A stretch of 64,000 nucleotides of DNA from Halobacillus fulvus (GTDB lineage: Bacteria; Bacillota; Bacilli; Bacillales; Halobacillaceae): contig SCFO01000001.1 in assembly GCA_004078665.1 (NCBI GenBank), positions 274,377 to 338,376 of the forward strand. Direction: 5' to 3'. How positions within the stretch are numbered: the first letter of the stretch is position 1; the number at the start of each line of letters is the position of its first letter. Shown in pieces: positions 11,246-19,934 of the stretch. A program made the position numbers and the translations under genes. The notes beneath the pieces are model-generated. The model worked only from the letters and a program-made list of their open reading frames with translations. It did not search any database and was not told the origin of the DNA.

Positions 11246-12361
11246 TTGTCTAACTTTAAAGATAAATATAGAGAGCGATTACAAAAACGAACGGAGGAAG
11301 CATCCACTGTGCGAAAAATTGTAGCCAGTGTATTGACGATTTTAGTCGTTGTTCTAGTCGTCGGTGGGTTATCCGGATTCTTTTATGTGAAAGGGGCCCT
11401 GGAACCTGTTGATGCAGACGATAATACGGCGCAGAACGTCGAGATTCCACTAGGTTCTTCGACCTCAAGTATCGCTTCAATTTTAGAAGAAAATAATATT
11501 ATTAAAAACGATTTGATTTTCCGTTTCTACACAAAGTTCAATAATGAAACGGGCTTTCAGGCAGGAAATTACCAGTTTACTCAATCCATGAGTCTTGATG
11601 AAATTATTGAAACGTTGAAAACAGGACGATTGGTGAAAGAACCCGTCGAGGAAGTAACGATTCCTGAAGGGCGAAATATGGAGCAGATTGCAGACGCATT
11701 TGCGGAGAAGTTTGATTTTACTGCTGAAGAGTTTATGGAAAGAGCGAATGATGAAGAATATCTTAAAGATTTAATTGAGAGATACCCTGTTTTGACAGAA
11801 GATATATTAAAAGAAGACATTCGTTATCCGCTAGAGGGGTACTTATTCGCGGCTACGTATCCGATATACGTCGATAATCCGGAGATCGATACGATTATTG
11901 AAGACTTGATCCAACAAACTCAATCTGTAGTCATGCCTTATGAACAGGCACTAGCAGAGCGGGATCTTTCAATTCACGAGGGTGTTACAATGGCTTCGCT
12001 AGTCGAAAACGAAGCTCGGACCGTGGAAGACCGGAAGAAGATTGCAGGAGTGTTCTATAACCGTCTTGAAGTAGACATGATGCTGCAGACTGATCCGACG
12101 GTTCTTTATGCGCATGGTGAACATAAAGACAGGGTCTTGTACGAAGACTTGGAAATTGAATCTCCTTATAATACGTATTATGTTGAAGGACTTCCGGTAG
12201 GACCGATTTCCAATTTCAACGCTAATTCTCTCGAAGCAGTCGCAAAACCAGAAGAATCCGATAATATTTATTTCCTAGCAGACAGCGAAGGAAACATCTA
12301 TTATGCAGAAACGCTTGACGAACATAATGCGTTAAAACAAGAGCACATTACCGGCAGTTAA
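11246..12361 (+). CDS. mltG: Endolytic murein transglycosylase MltG (YceG-like)
   Basis: This membrane-anchored lytic transglycosylase cuts nascent glycan strands and so sets their length. There is a short basic cytoplasmic N-terminus, one membrane helix (about residues 23-45, VASVLTILVVVLVVGGLSGFFYV), a LysM-like region (IPLGSSTSSIASILEENNII), then the YceG catalytic domain with the glutamate in MASLVENEARTVEDR and NRLEVDMMLQTDPTVLYA. TTG 11246 is chosen because GGGGGAA lies 5 bases ahead; ATG 11228 is an in-frame alternative. It stands between two terminators and is thus its own unit. B. subtilis yrrL is the counterpart. Confidence 0.93.
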   Translation: MSNFKDKYRERLQKRTEEASTVRKIVASVLTILVVVLVVGGLSGFFYVKGALEPVDADDNTAQNVEIPLGSSTSSIASILEENNIIKNDLIFRFYTKFNNETGFQAGNYQFTQSMSLDEIIETLKTGRLVKEPVEEVTIPEGRNMEQIADAFAEKFDFTAEEFMERANDEEYLKDLIERYPVLTEDILKEDIRYPLEGYLFAATYPIYVDNPEIDTIIEDLIQQTQSVVMPYEQALAERDLSIHEGVTMASLVENEARTVEDRKKIAGVFYNRLEVDMMLQTDPTVLYAHGEHKDRVLYEDLEIESPYNTYYVEGLPVGPISNFNANSLEAVAKPEESDNIYFLADSEGNIYYAETLDEHNALKQEHITGS

Positions 12362-12367
12362 TTTTTT

Positions 12368-12405
12368 AGAAGGAAGCGCGATTATGACTCGCCTTCCTTC
12401 TTTTA
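12368..12405 (+). terminator. Rho-independent terminator after mltG
   Basis: AGAAGGAAGCG pairs with CGCCTTCCTTCT (one bulge), followed by TTTTAT. Confidence 0.8.
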
Positions 12406-12466
12406 TATATGTTAAAATAATAAAGTTGTAAACGTGATGGACTATTGTTTGAAGGGATGAAAGACT

Positions 12467-13096
12467 ATGGAGCATAAAGCATATTTACAGTCATTGTTGC
12501 CGGAGTCAACGGATCAAATAAAGCAGCTTGAGGCTTATGCATCGGAGCATCATGTGCCGATCATGGAGCCTGAGGGAATTCAATTCCTGATGCAATTGAT
12601 TCGCATGCAGCGCCCATCAGCCATACTGGAGATCGGTACAGCGATCGGCTACTCCGCACTGAGAATGCTTGAGGCTTCACCTGACAGTGAGATTGTAACC
12701 ATTGAGCGAGATGAGGAACGATATCGACAAGCTGTACAAAATATAGAAGCTTTTGAAGCAGATGATCGGATTCAACTGCTTTATGGTGATGCTTTAGACC
12801 TGAAGCATGAGGTGGAAGAGCAGGCACCATACGACCTTCTCTTTATCGATGCCGCCAAAGGGAAGTACGAGGAATTTTTTCAAATTTACTCTCCTTTACT
12901 CTCTGAGAATGGAGTCATTATTTCCGATAATGTTTTATTTAAAGGCTATGTCGCAGATGACAGCCAGGCTACGAAACGGATGGCGAAAATCGCAAAAAAA
13001 ATCAGAGGATATAATGACTGGCTCGTGAGTCACCCGGACTTTCATACTGTCATTGTACCGATTGGTGATGGTATTGCGATTACGACAAAGAAATAG
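12467..13096 (+). CDS. trmR: tRNA 5-hydroxyuridine methyltransferase TrmR (O-methyltransferase, YrrM)
   Basis: This SAM-dependent class I O-methyltransferase of 209 residues has the SAM motif LEIGTAIGYSALRM, the acidic residues after strand 2 (IVTIERDEERY), the DLLFIDAAKGKYEEFF metal/catalytic segment and IISDNVLFKGYV. B. subtilis YrrM was shown to be TrmR, which converts 5-hydroxyuridine at tRNA position 34 to 5-methoxyuridine. Unlike B. subtilis, the two U32-family genes that help make the hydroxyuridine (yrrN/yrrO, trhP1/trhP2) do not follow; udk comes next. The assignment rests on family and synteny. Confidence 0.85.
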   Translation: MEHKAYLQSLLPESTDQIKQLEAYASEHHVPIMEPEGIQFLMQLIRMQRPSAILEIGTAIGYSALRMLEASPDSEIVTIERDEERYRQAVQNIEAFEADDRIQLLYGDALDLKHEVEEQAPYDLLFIDAAKGKYEEFFQIYSPLLSENGVIISDNVLFKGYVADDSQATKRMAKIAKKIRGYNDWLVSHPDFHTVIVPIGDGIAITTKK

Positions 13097-13144
13097 TCCA
13101 GAAAAAGAAACCAAATCAAAAGGGATGAAAGGAGAACCCCGAGG

Positions 13145-13789
13145 ATGAAGGAAAAACCTGTTGTTATTGGAGTTGCAGGAGGTACAGGATCCGGCAAAAC
13201 AAGTGTAACCCGTTCAATTATTCAACGCTTTGCAGATAAGTCGATTTTAATGGTGGAACAGGATTATTATTATAAAGATCAAAGCCATCTCCCATTTGAA
13301 GAGAGGCTGAAAACGAACTACGACCACCCGCTTGCTTTTGACAATGATCTATTAATTGAACATTTAAAGCAGTTAATTGATCAAAAATCGGTTGAAAAAC
13401 CAGTATATGATTATAAAATCCACACACGCTCAGAAGATACCATCCACGTAGAACCGAAAGAGGTTATTATTGTTGAAGGAATCCTCGTGCTTGAGGACGA
13501 GCGTTTGAGGGATTTAATGGATATTAAAGTGTTTGTGGACACAGATGCTGATGTTCGGATTATTCGTAGGATGATGCGTGACATTAATGAGCGGGGACGT
13601 ACGTTGGACTCTGTTATCGATCAATATATCAACGTCGTACGTCCGATGCACCTTCAATTTGTAGAGCCGACGAAGCGCTATGCAGATATCATCATTCCGG
13701 AAGGTGGACAAAACCATGTAGCGATTGACCTGATGGCTACAAAAATTCAAACCATCTTGCAGGAAAAAGGACAAATATTCAGCGAATAA
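13145..13789 (+). CDS. udk: Uridine kinase
   Basis: This kinase phosphorylates uridine and cytidine to UMP and CMP in pyrimidine salvage. The 214-residue protein has the P-loop [13 protein letters not shown] at residues 8-20, EQDYYYKDQ for nucleoside binding, NYDHPLAFD, and the lid arginines in [27 protein letters not shown] lies well ahead of ATG 13145, with GAGG closer. In B. subtilis udk is the last gene after yrrM-yrrN-yrrO; here it follows trmR directly. A weak hairpin (TGCCAG/CTGGCA, 13804-13819) follows but lacks a clean T run. Confidence 0.96.
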   Translation: MKEKPVVIGVAGGTGSGKTSVTRSIIQRFADKSILMVEQDYYYKDQSHLPFEERLKTNYDHPLAFDNDLLIEHLKQLIDQKSVEKPVYDYKIHTRSEDTIHVEPKEVIIVEGILVLEDERLRDLMDIKVFVDTDADVRIIRRMMRDINERGRTLDSVIDQYINVVRPMHLQFVEPTKRYADIIIPEGGQNHVAIDLMATKIQTILQEKGQIFSE

Positions 13790-13933
13790 AATAGTTGAAA
13801 TACTGCCAGAAATCTGGCATAGTTTTCACTAGTAACTATGTATATATAAGAAAATAGTCCGCATTAAATGAGTGAATAGGCGCGCTCATTTCCTGTATAT
13901 TGGACCATTATTTGTTTGGAAAAGGAGTGTAGG

Positions 13934-14416
13934 ATGACTATGGCAGAAGAAAAAAGCTATTATATGACAACAGAAGGTAAACAAAAGCTCGAAGAAGAAC
14001 TTAATCATCTTATTACAGTGCGACGCAAAGAAGTGGTAGAGCGTATTAAGATCGCCCGTGGATTCGGAGACCTATCTGAGAATTCCGAGTATGATGCCGC
14101 TAAAGATGAACAGGCTTTTGTAGAAGCGAGAATTACCCAGGTGGAAAACATGATCCGTAATGCGGTCATCATTGAAAGTGATGATGAAAATCCGGACTTG
14201 GTTTCCATGGGGAAATCCGTTACGTTCCAAGAGCTTCCTGATGGAGAAGAAGAGACATATATCATTGTGGGAAGTGCAGAAGCGGATCCATTTGAAGGGA
14301 AAATCTCCAACGATTCTCCTATGGCACAAAGCCTCATCGGGCACAGCGTAGGTGAAAAAGTAACGGTCGCTACTCCAGGTGGAGAAATCGATGTGAAAAT
14401 CCTTACAGTAGAATAA
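13934..14416 (+). CDS. greA: Transcription elongation factor GreA
   Basis: GreA rescues backtracked RNA polymerase by stimulating transcript cleavage. The 160-residue protein starts [26 protein letters not shown], with the coiled-coil arm (about residues 10-80) carrying [16 protein letters not shown] at the tip, and a C-terminal FKBP-like domain ending [19 protein letters not shown] 13934 is chosen because AAAGGAG lies 6 bases ahead; an in-frame TTG at 13916 is upstream of that site. A hairpin (AAATGAGTG/CGCTCATTT, about 13866-13890) lies in the leader. Confidence 0.96.
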   Translation: MTMAEEKSYYMTTEGKQKLEEELNHLITVRRKEVVERIKIARGFGDLSENSEYDAAKDEQAFVEARITQVENMIRNAVIIESDDENPDLVSMGKSVTFQELPDGEEETYIIVGSAEADPFEGKISNDSPMAQSLIGHSVGEKVTVATPGGEIDVKILTVE

Positions 14417-14424
14417 ACCATTTA

Positions 14425-14452
14425 GACAGGGGGAGTGCCCCTGTCTTTTTTA
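14425..14452 (+). terminator. Rho-independent terminator after greA
   Basis: A perfect 8-bp stem GACAGGGG/CCCCTGTC with a 5-base loop is followed by TTTTTTAT. Confidence 0.93.
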
Positions 14453-14644
14453 TATTCTTTGGTAAGACATTTATCCAGGAATACATGACAAAAACGGACT
14501 AACAAGATACGATAAATATCGAATCGTATAGGAGAGTACAAGAGTTTCTCTACTTTAAATCTACTCTGAAGTTTGACAGAGTAAAATAGGAGTTGTGGGA
14601 TCATTGTGCTTATAAGTCTTAGTCGATATATAAAGCTGTGGGTA

Positions 14645-14673
14645 TTGGTCTGCAAAAAGAAATGAGGTATAAT
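14645..14673 (+). promoter_or_regulatory. Sigma-A promoter of yrrS
   Basis: TTGGTC at 14645-14650 and a perfect TATAAT at 14668-14673 are separated by 17 bases, 30 bases before the yrrS start. The roughly 190 bases between the greA terminator and this promoter hold nothing else that I recognise. Confidence 0.65.
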
Positions 14674-14703
14674 GAACATCGAGTTAAGAGGGAGGAAACA
14701 AAG

Positions 14704-15372
14704 ATGTCCAATTCGAACAAACCCTTCTCAAGGTCAGATCGTTTTGAAAAGAAACGAAAAGGAACAAAGCTGCTCACATGGCTTGTAGGGGGAGTCAGTC
14801 TATTGTTTGTTGCTTTAATTGCTCTGTTTATTTTTGGTGGAGATGATCAGGAAAGTACGGCCAAACAGTCTGAACAGGAAACAGAAGACGTTCAGCAGGA
14901 AGAGAACACTTCCGACCAGGAACAGCCTGAGGAAGAAGAGGAATCGAAAGAGTTGGTTGTAAAAGAGAACGAAGAACAAAAGCAAAGTGAAGATGATGAA
15001 TCAGAAAAAAGCGATACCCTTGTTGTAGAAAGCAGTGACGATGAAAATGTCGTGCGTGTCCTGAAGAAAGATTGGGAACCTGTTCAAACCGAGCAGGATA
15101 CAAACGGAAACCACTCCATTACCTACGATAAAGGCAGTCAAGACTGGCAAGAGATGCTACAGGCTATCTATAATGCAACAGGTCTTACACCAGGCAATAT
15201 GATTACACAATGGATTGGAAATAACGGCGGACCAAACAAAGCCGTCGCTACGGTGTACAACAAAGAAAACCAAAATGAAATTTACCGAGTTTATATAGAG
15301 TGGATCGACCAAACAGGCTATCAGGTACAACAAATAGAAGAACTGAAAAGTCTGCCACAATCAAACGGGTGA
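14704..15372 (+). CDS. yrrS: YrrS family protein (DUF1510), membrane-anchored
   Basis: This protein of 222 residues has a basic N-terminus (SDRFEKKRKGTK), one membrane helix (about residues 25-45, LLTWLVGGVSLLFVALIALFIF), a long glutamate/glutamine-rich linker (residues 50-105), and a C-terminal DUF1510-type domain (about 115-220) with YDKGSQDWQEMLQAIYNATGL and YRVYIEWIDQTGYQVQQIEEL. The topology suggests an extracytoplasmic C-terminus. In B. subtilis, yrrS is next to a penicillin-binding protein gene (yrrR/pbpI); no such gene is here. The function is unknown. GGGAGG precedes ATG 14704. Confidence 0.88.
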   Translation: MSNSNKPFSRSDRFEKKRKGTKLLTWLVGGVSLLFVALIALFIFGGDDQESTAKQSEQETEDVQQEENTSDQEQPEEEEESKELVVKENEEQKQSEDDESEKSDTLVVESSDDENVVRVLKKDWEPVQTEQDTNGNHSITYDKGSQDWQEMLQAIYNATGLTPGNMITQWIGNNGGPNKAVATVYNKENQNEIYRVYIEWIDQTGYQVQQIEELKSLPQSNG

Positions 15373-15390
15373 TACGAAAGGAAGTAGAAG

Positions 15391-16080
15391 ATGACGATCG
15401 GAATTATTGGAGCGATGGACGAAGAAATTGAACTACTCGAACAGAATATGAAGGTGACAAATAAACAGGAAGTAGCCGGAAGCCTGTTTATCGAGGGCCA
15501 ATTACACGGCAAAGATGTCGTTTTACTTAAATCGGGAATCGGGAAAGTGAATGCAGCCATGTCGACCACGATCCTTCATGAGCGCTATGACATCGAGGCT
15601 GTGATTAATACAGGCTCTGCTGGTGGCTTTGCAAAGGATTTGGAAGTGGGAGATGTCGTCATTTCCAGTCTCGTTGCCCATCATGATGTGGACGTGACAG
15701 CCTTTCAGTATGAATATGGCCAAGTCCCGGGAATGCCTGCTATGTATGCTGCCGATGATAAGCTGATCGATCAAGCGATGCAAGCCGTCAAAGAAACCAA
15801 CGCAAAAGCGGCTCGCGGCATTATCGCTACTGGCGATTCCTTCATGCAGGATCAGACGCGTGTCGATTTTGTGAGAGGGAAGTTTCCTGAGATGATTGCA
15901 GCCGAAATGGAAGCCGCTGCGATTGCTCAAGTTTGTCATAAATATGGCACGCCTTTTGTTGTCATTCGTGCGTTGTCTGATATTGCTGGAAAGGAATCTT
16001 CTATCTCATTTGATCAGTTCCTTCCGAAGGCAGCTGAGAATGCTGCCACAATGATTATGACGATGGTACGTGCCATTTAA
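15391..16080 (+). CDS. mtnN: 5'-methylthioadenosine/S-adenosylhomocysteine nucleosidase
   Basis: This enzyme hydrolyses MTA and SAH to adenine plus the thio-sugar, recycling SAM by-products. The 229-residue protein has [13 protein letters not shown] at the start, the INTGSAGGF nucleoside-binding loop, [14 protein letters not shown] with the ribose-binding glutamate, and [10 protein letters not shown] with the catalytic aspartate. In B. subtilis it lies in the operon yrrT-mtnN-mccA-mccB-yrhC; here it is directly followed by yrhC. AAAGGAAG precedes the ATG. Confidence 0.97.
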   Translation: MTIGIIGAMDEEIELLEQNMKVTNKQEVAGSLFIEGQLHGKDVVLLKSGIGKVNAAMSTTILHERYDIEAVINTGSAGGFAKDLEVGDVVISSLVAHHDVDVTAFQYEYGQVPGMPAMYAADDKLIDQAMQAVKETNAKAARGIIATGDSFMQDQTRVDFVRGKFPEMIAAEMEAAAIAQVCHKYGTPFVVIRALSDIAGKESSISFDQFLPKAAENAATMIMTMVRAI

Positions 16081-16151
16081 GGGTTAAATTGCCACCGTGT
16101 GATGACGTTCATTCATGTTACAATAGTAGCGTTATCAGGAGGTGGATACTT

Positions 16152-16382
16152 TTGAGAGAAGCCGAGGATAGAGAACGGAAAATCACCGACTATAAACGGT
16201 TTGTTTTGACTCTTATTATCGTATCGACATACTTATACGTTGGCAGTCTGATTAGCCTCTTTGAATACCAAACAAATGCCTATCTTTATATGCTGCCCCT
16301 GAGCAGTCTCTTCTTATTGATCGCTTATCGGATGATCCTGAAGATCCGTCAGTGGCAGCATTCAAAAGTAGAGAATAAATGA
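16152..16382 (+). CDS. yrhC: YrhC family small membrane protein
   Basis: This 76-residue protein has a charged N-terminus (LREAEDRERKITDYKRF) and two membrane helices (about residues 18-38 and 45-65). This is the size and pattern of YrhC, the last gene of the B. subtilis mtnN-mccA-mccB-yrhC operon. TTG 16152 is chosen because a strong AGGAGGTGG lies 7 bases ahead. The function is unknown. Its retention beside mtnN while mccA and mccB are absent is notable. Confidence 0.78.
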   Translation: MREAEDRERKITDYKRFVLTLIIVSTYLYVGSLISLFEYQTNAYLYMLPLSSLFLLIAYRMILKIRQWQHSKVENK

Positions 16383-16410
16383 ACCGCTCTTTTTATCGGA
16401 GCGGTTTTTT
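16382..16410 (+). terminator. Rho-independent terminator after yrhC
   Basis: AACCGCTC/GAGCGGTT stem with TTTTTT. It overlaps the yrhC stop and abuts the end of the converging sigK gene. Confidence 0.9.
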
Positions 16411-17113
16411 ATGTTTTTTGCTGCTGTTTATAAAATTCATGAAAAATCTTCATTAAGGCTCGCTTTTCAATCCTCGAAACATAACTTCTTGAAATACCCA
16501 GCTCTTTTGCGATTTCCCTCTGCGTCTTTTCGTCATTATGGTCTAAGCCGTAACGGTAAATAATAACTTCTTTTTCTCGTTCATCTAGAACTGTAATGAA
16601 TTCTTTGATTTGTTCGAGTTCCATATGAAGCTGGATTTCATCCGCAATATCCTCTAAATCAGCGTGAAGGATATCTAAGAGATTTAATTCATTCCCTTCT
16701 TTGTCATGACCAATCGGATCTTGAAGAGAGATATCTTTATTCGTTTTCTTTGTGGAACGTAAGTGCATAAGGATTTCATTTTCAATGCATCTGGCAGCGT
16801 ATGTGGCGAGTTTTGTTCCTTTGTTAGGGGAATAACTTTCAATTCCCTTAATGAGACCTATGGTACCGATTGAGATCAAATCCTCAAAGTCCTCTTTCGT
16901 GTTCTCAAACTTTTTGACAATATGGGCGACCAATCTTAAGTTATGTTCAATTAGCGTGTTTCTTGCCTCTTGATTTCCTTCCTGCATTAATTTTAATTGC
17001 TTGGCTTCTTCTTCTGGAGAGAGGGGATTGGGGAAAGCCTGGTTTTTCACATAAGACATGAAGAACAAAGACTCTTTAAAAAAGTAAAGGATGGAAGCGA
17101 TCAAACTGCTCAT
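16409..17113 (-). CDS. sigK: RNA polymerase sporulation sigma factor SigK (pro-sigma-K), uninterrupted
   Basis: This is the late mother-cell sigma factor controlling coat and mother-cell lysis genes. The 234-residue protein starts [20 protein letters not shown], a hydrophobic 20-residue pro-sequence, followed by [12 protein letters not shown], which lines up with the known mature N-terminus after processing by SpoIVFB. Region 2 contains [18 protein letters not shown] and [16 protein letters not shown]; region 4 has [13 protein letters not shown] and [19 protein letters not shown] 17113 is preceded by AGGAGGTG. The frame is continuous, so no skin-type element splits it. Confidence 0.96.
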   Translation of the reverse strand: MSSLIASILYFFKESLFFMSYVKNQAFPNPLSPEEEAKQLKLMQEGNQEARNTLIEHNLRLVAHIVKKFENTKEDFEDLISIGTIGLIKGIESYSPNKGTKLATYAARCIENEILMHLRSTKKTNKDISLQDPIGHDKEGNELNLLDILHADLEDIADEIQLHMELEQIKEFITVLDEREKEVIIYRYGLDHNDEKTQREIAKELGISRSYVSRIEKRALMKIFHEFYKQQQKT

Positions 17114-17153
17114 AGGACGCACCTCCTCTTGGATTAGGCAGTTGCCTACCCCA

Positions 17154-17182
17154 TACATATGTACCGAATAAACGAATTGTGC
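17154..17182 (-). promoter_or_regulatory. Possible sigma-E type promoter of sigK
   Basis: On the - strand, GCACAAT and CATATGTA are separated by 14 bases, the sigma-E spacing, about 40 bases ahead of the sigK start. Both boxes match the consensus only in part. A small palindrome, TTGTATccATACAA, lies just upstream at 17183-17196. Confidence 0.3.
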
Positions 17183-17256
17183 TTGTATCCATACAAATAA
17201 GCCTGTCACTGTTTTTAACAATAAGAGAGGAGATGTGTGCGTGTAGATGAACGTAT

Positions 17257-17292
17257 AAAAAAACAGGAGCTTGGTAACAAACCAAGCTCCTG
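17257..17292 (-). terminator. Rho-independent terminator of the mrp operon
   Basis: A perfect 12-bp stem (CAGGAGCTTGGT/ACCAAGCTCCTG) has a T run on the - strand. It lies just past the mrpG stop and separates the antiporter operon from sigK. Confidence 0.95.
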
Positions 17293-17300
17293 AACGCTAT

Positions 17301-17675
17301 TTAAGATTGTTTTTTTTCGGCTTCGACTTCTTTAGCGTATTCGTCTTTTATACTATCTTCCCACAGAGGTACGCCGCTTCTGTAGGCAGCTCTTCCAATC
17401 ATATGACCAGAAACAGGTGCAGTTAATAGGACGAACAAAATTCCTAATAACAGTTTACCGCTAACAATGTCATGTTCTACATAAAGGAACAGGAAAGCCC
17501 CGATCATAATCCCTGAGACGCCTAGCGTAGCACTCTTTGTTGCAGCATGGAGCCTTGTATAAACATCCGGAAATCTTAATATGCCAATGGATCCTGAAAT
17601 AATGAAAAAGGTTCCAATTAAAAGGGATAGGCAAATGAGTATATCTAAAATTAAGTTAATCCATGTCCCGCTCAA
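17301..17675 (-). CDS. mrpG: Na+/H+ antiporter subunit MrpG
   Basis: This is a small membrane subunit (about 124 residues) of the Mrp multi-subunit cation/proton antiporter. Three membrane helices are visible, with the family stretch GSIGILRFPDVYTRLHAATKSATLG between the first and second, and VLLTAPVSGHMIGRAAYRSG after the third. The start is uncertain: TTG 17675 has AAAGGG at good distance, while GTG 17684 overlaps that site. Either start lies inside mrpF, so the two are translationally coupled. It is the last gene of the operon, before the terminator. Confidence 0.92.
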   Translation of the reverse strand: MSGTWINLILDILICLSLLIGTFFIISGSIGILRFPDVYTRLHAATKSATLGVSGIMIGAFLFLYVEHDIVSGKLLLGILFVLLTAPVSGHMIGRAAYRSGVPLWEDSIKDEYAKEVEAEKKQS

Positions 17676-17967
17676 TAATAACACCCTTTTCTAAGAATTT
17701 CGCCAATCCTATGGTTCCTATGAATAATAGGATGCCGATCAGTAGTACAACATCATTGAATCTAGGGGTAACAATCATGACGGCGAGTAATCCTGCAAGC
17801 CCCATTAGATTGATCCCAATGATATCAAGAGCAACTGCCCGGTCAGGGTTGGTTGGTCCTTTTATTGCCCTGTAAAGCAGCATAATGAAGGAGATGGTGA
17901 CCCCTGTAATACAAATTATGGTCGTGATTTCAATTAGCGATTGGGTGAAGTCTAGAGCAGCTTCCAT
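17656..17967 (-). CDS. mrpF: Na+/H+ antiporter subunit MrpF
   Basis: This 103-residue protein has three membrane helices. The family segment YRAIKGPTNPDRAVALDIIGINLMG follows the first helix. MrpF is one of the small subunits needed for assembly of the Mrp complex and has also been linked to cholate efflux in B. subtilis. Its ATG shares one base with the mrpE stop (TAATG) and its end overlaps the mrpG start, so the three genes are tightly coupled. Confidence 0.93.
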   Translation of the reverse strand: MEAALDFTQSLIEITTIICITGVTISFIMLLYRAIKGPTNPDRAVALDIIGINLMGLAGLLAVMIVTPRFNDVVLLIGILLFIGTIGLAKFLEKGVIIERDMD

Positions 17968-18443
17968 TATCGCGTCACCTCCATAATCGCTTTTTCAAAT
18001 GTCTCTTTGATGTCGTTTATAGACTTCTCAACATCTGGAATGTCCATCGCGTGGATATAGATTTTTTCGTGATCCTCACTCACGACAATAGACAGAGTCC
18101 CAGGTGTTAGGGAAATAAGGTTTGCCAGAAGAGTAATTTCAAAATTACTTTTCAGCTCTGTTGGTAAAGCGAAAATGCCCGGTTTTACGTCAAATTTCGG
18201 TTTATAGACAAGTTTGACGATATCAATATTTGAAAGAAGCAATTCTCTTAGAAATAGTAAAACGAGCTTCATGACTTTCCCAACACGTTTTAAATAAAAA
18301 GCATCCGGGATGAACCTTCTTAAAACATAAAGCAATCCGATTCCTAGAAGATATCCTACGAAAAAAGTTGTAAATGAGTAGCTCTCACTAAGGAACATCC
18401 ACATGAAGGCTATGATGATATTGATAATGATTTGTAATGGCAT
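17967..18443 (-). CDS. mrpE: Na+/H+ antiporter subunit MrpE
   Basis: This 158-residue protein has N-terminal membrane helices (PLQIIINIIIAFMWMFL and TFFVGYLLGIGLLYVL) and a soluble C-terminal part with LANLISLTPGTLSIVVSEDHEKIYIHAMDI, typical of MnhE/MrpE. The ATG is 6 bases after the mrpD stop. In B. subtilis MrpE is one of the subunits required for function and stable assembly. Confidence 0.94.
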   Translation of the reverse strand: MPLQIIINIIIAFMWMFLSESYSFTTFFVGYLLGIGLLYVLRRFIPDAFYLKRVGKVMKLVLLFLRELLLSNIDIVKLVYKPKFDVKPGIFALPTELKSNFEITLLANLISLTPGTLSIVVSEDHEKIYIHAMDIPDVEKSINDIKETFEKAIMEVTR

Positions 18444-18449
18444 CGGCTT

Positions 18450-19934
18450 CTACTCCTTTAGCACAGAATCAATATAGATTTCCGGGTTCATTACATACTC
18501 GGCGATAGAATCGATGGTTGGATAAAACCATTCAGCTCCAAGACCAAGAAGTATAGAAACAGAGAGTAGGGCGCCTGCCGGCCATGCCATCCATACTCCT
18601 TTACGCTTGCGTTCGGGATGCTTTAATTCTGTTTTCTCGCCCCAGAATCCTCTAATGAAAATACGGATCATGGAGAATAAAATCAGCAGACTTGTAATTA
18701 AAGCGACGATGACAATCATAATCTCCTCTTGAGCCAGTCCGCCTTGAAGAAGCAACAGTTTTCCGATAAATCCACTAAATGGAGGAATACCTGCCAACAC
18801 TAGTGTGGCAATGAAAAACATCCAGCCAAGCACCGGATAGTGATGGATCAGACCACCCATTTTTCTTAAATCCGAAGTTCCGGCAACATATACAATGGCA
18901 CCGATTAATAAGAACAGTGCTCCTTTGATAATCATATCATGAACAAGGTAATAGAGTGTGCCGCTTATCGCCACTTGATTGTAAAGTCCGATACCCATGA
19001 GCATAAACCCTACAGCCGGAATTATATTATATGCAATAATCAGCTTCACATTATTTGTAGAAAGAGCCCCAATTACTCCGAAGATCATTGTAAAGGCAGC
19101 TAGATAAATAAATAATGTGTGAGTGAGCTGAACTTCCTGGTTAAACATTACCGTAAACGTACGTAGAATTGAATATATCCCTACCTTAGTCAGTAAAGCA
19201 CCGAATAGAGCGCTAACTACAGGGTTAGGAGAGATATACGGACGCGGTAACCAATAGTAGAGAGGGAATACCGCTGCTTTTGTTGCGAATACAAAGAATA
19301 GTAGGATCCCTATCGTTGTAAGGATGCCCTGTTGCTCTACTTCTTGGACTCGCTGACCAATTTGAGCCATATTAACGGTTCCGACAACAGAATATAGGAA
19401 AGAGATAGTCGTTACAAACAGCATGGAAGAGAATAAATTAATCAATACATATTTGATAGATTCTCTTAACTGTACTTTACCATTCCCTAATACAATCAAA
19501 CCATAAGAGGCCATAAGTAAAACCTCGAAGAATACGAACAAGTTGAACAGGTCTCCTGTAAGAAAAGCACCACTTACACCAGAGATTAGCATGAAGAAGA
19601 ATGCGTAGAAATAAAATTCTTCCTGCTTCTCTGAAAGTGATTTAGGTGCAAAGAAAACGCAGGCTACGGCAATGATGTTTGTCGTAAGCACAAGGGTCAT
19701 AGCTAAAAGATCGCCGACAAGTATAATGCCGTATGGGGCGGCCCATCCTCCAGTCTCAAGAACAACGGTTCCGTTCTGTTGAACGTAGAGGAAAATTGAT
19801 CCTACTACCAGAAGGTTTAAGATTGCGATAATTTGTGAGACGATTCGAACGATTTTTTTCTTTTTATGAATGAATGCCACTATTATACCTGCTATCACAG
19901 GCAGGATAATAGGTAGTACAGCTAAATTACTCAT
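18450..19934 (-). CDS. mrpD: Na+/H+ antiporter subunit MrpD
   Basis: This is a large proton-pumping-type membrane subunit (494 residues), homologous to the NuoL/M/N subunits of complex I. The key glutamate is in LFVFFEVLLMASYG and the conserved lysines in FATKAAVFPLYYWLP and GALLTKVGIYSILR, as in active MrpD. ATG 19934 overlaps the end of mrpC by 8 bases; a longer frame upstream lies inside mrpC. With MrpA it is thought to form the ion path of the complex. Confidence 0.96.
   Translation of the reverse strand: MSNLAVLPIILPVIAGIIVAFIHKKKKIVRIVSQIIAILNLLVVGSIFLYVQQNGTVVLETGGWAAPYGIILVGDLLAMTLVLTTNIIAVACVFFAPKSLSEKQEEFYFYAFFFMLISGVSGAFLTGDLFNLFVFFEVLLMASYGLIVLGNGKVQLRESIKYVLINLFSSMLFVTTISFLYSVVGTVNMAQIGQRVQEVEQQGILTTIGILLFFVFATKAAVFPLYYWLPRPYISPNPVVSALFGALLTKVGIYSILRTFTVMFNQEVQLTHTLFIYLAAFTMIFGVIGALSTNNVKLIIAYNIIPAVGFMLMGIGLYNQVAISGTLYYLVHDMIIKGALFLLIGAIVYVAGTSDLRKMGGLIHHYPVLGWMFFIATLVLAGIPPFSGFIGKLLLLQGGLAQEEIMIVIVALITSLLILFSMIRIFIRGFWGEKTELKHPERKRKGVWMAWPAGALLSVSILLGLGAEWFYPTIDSIAEYVMNPEIYIDSVLKE

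Noticed and set aside
17114-17221. Longer N-terminus for sigK
   Set aside because: The extension is not like pro-sigma-K, and AGGAGGTG stands just ahead of ATG 17113.
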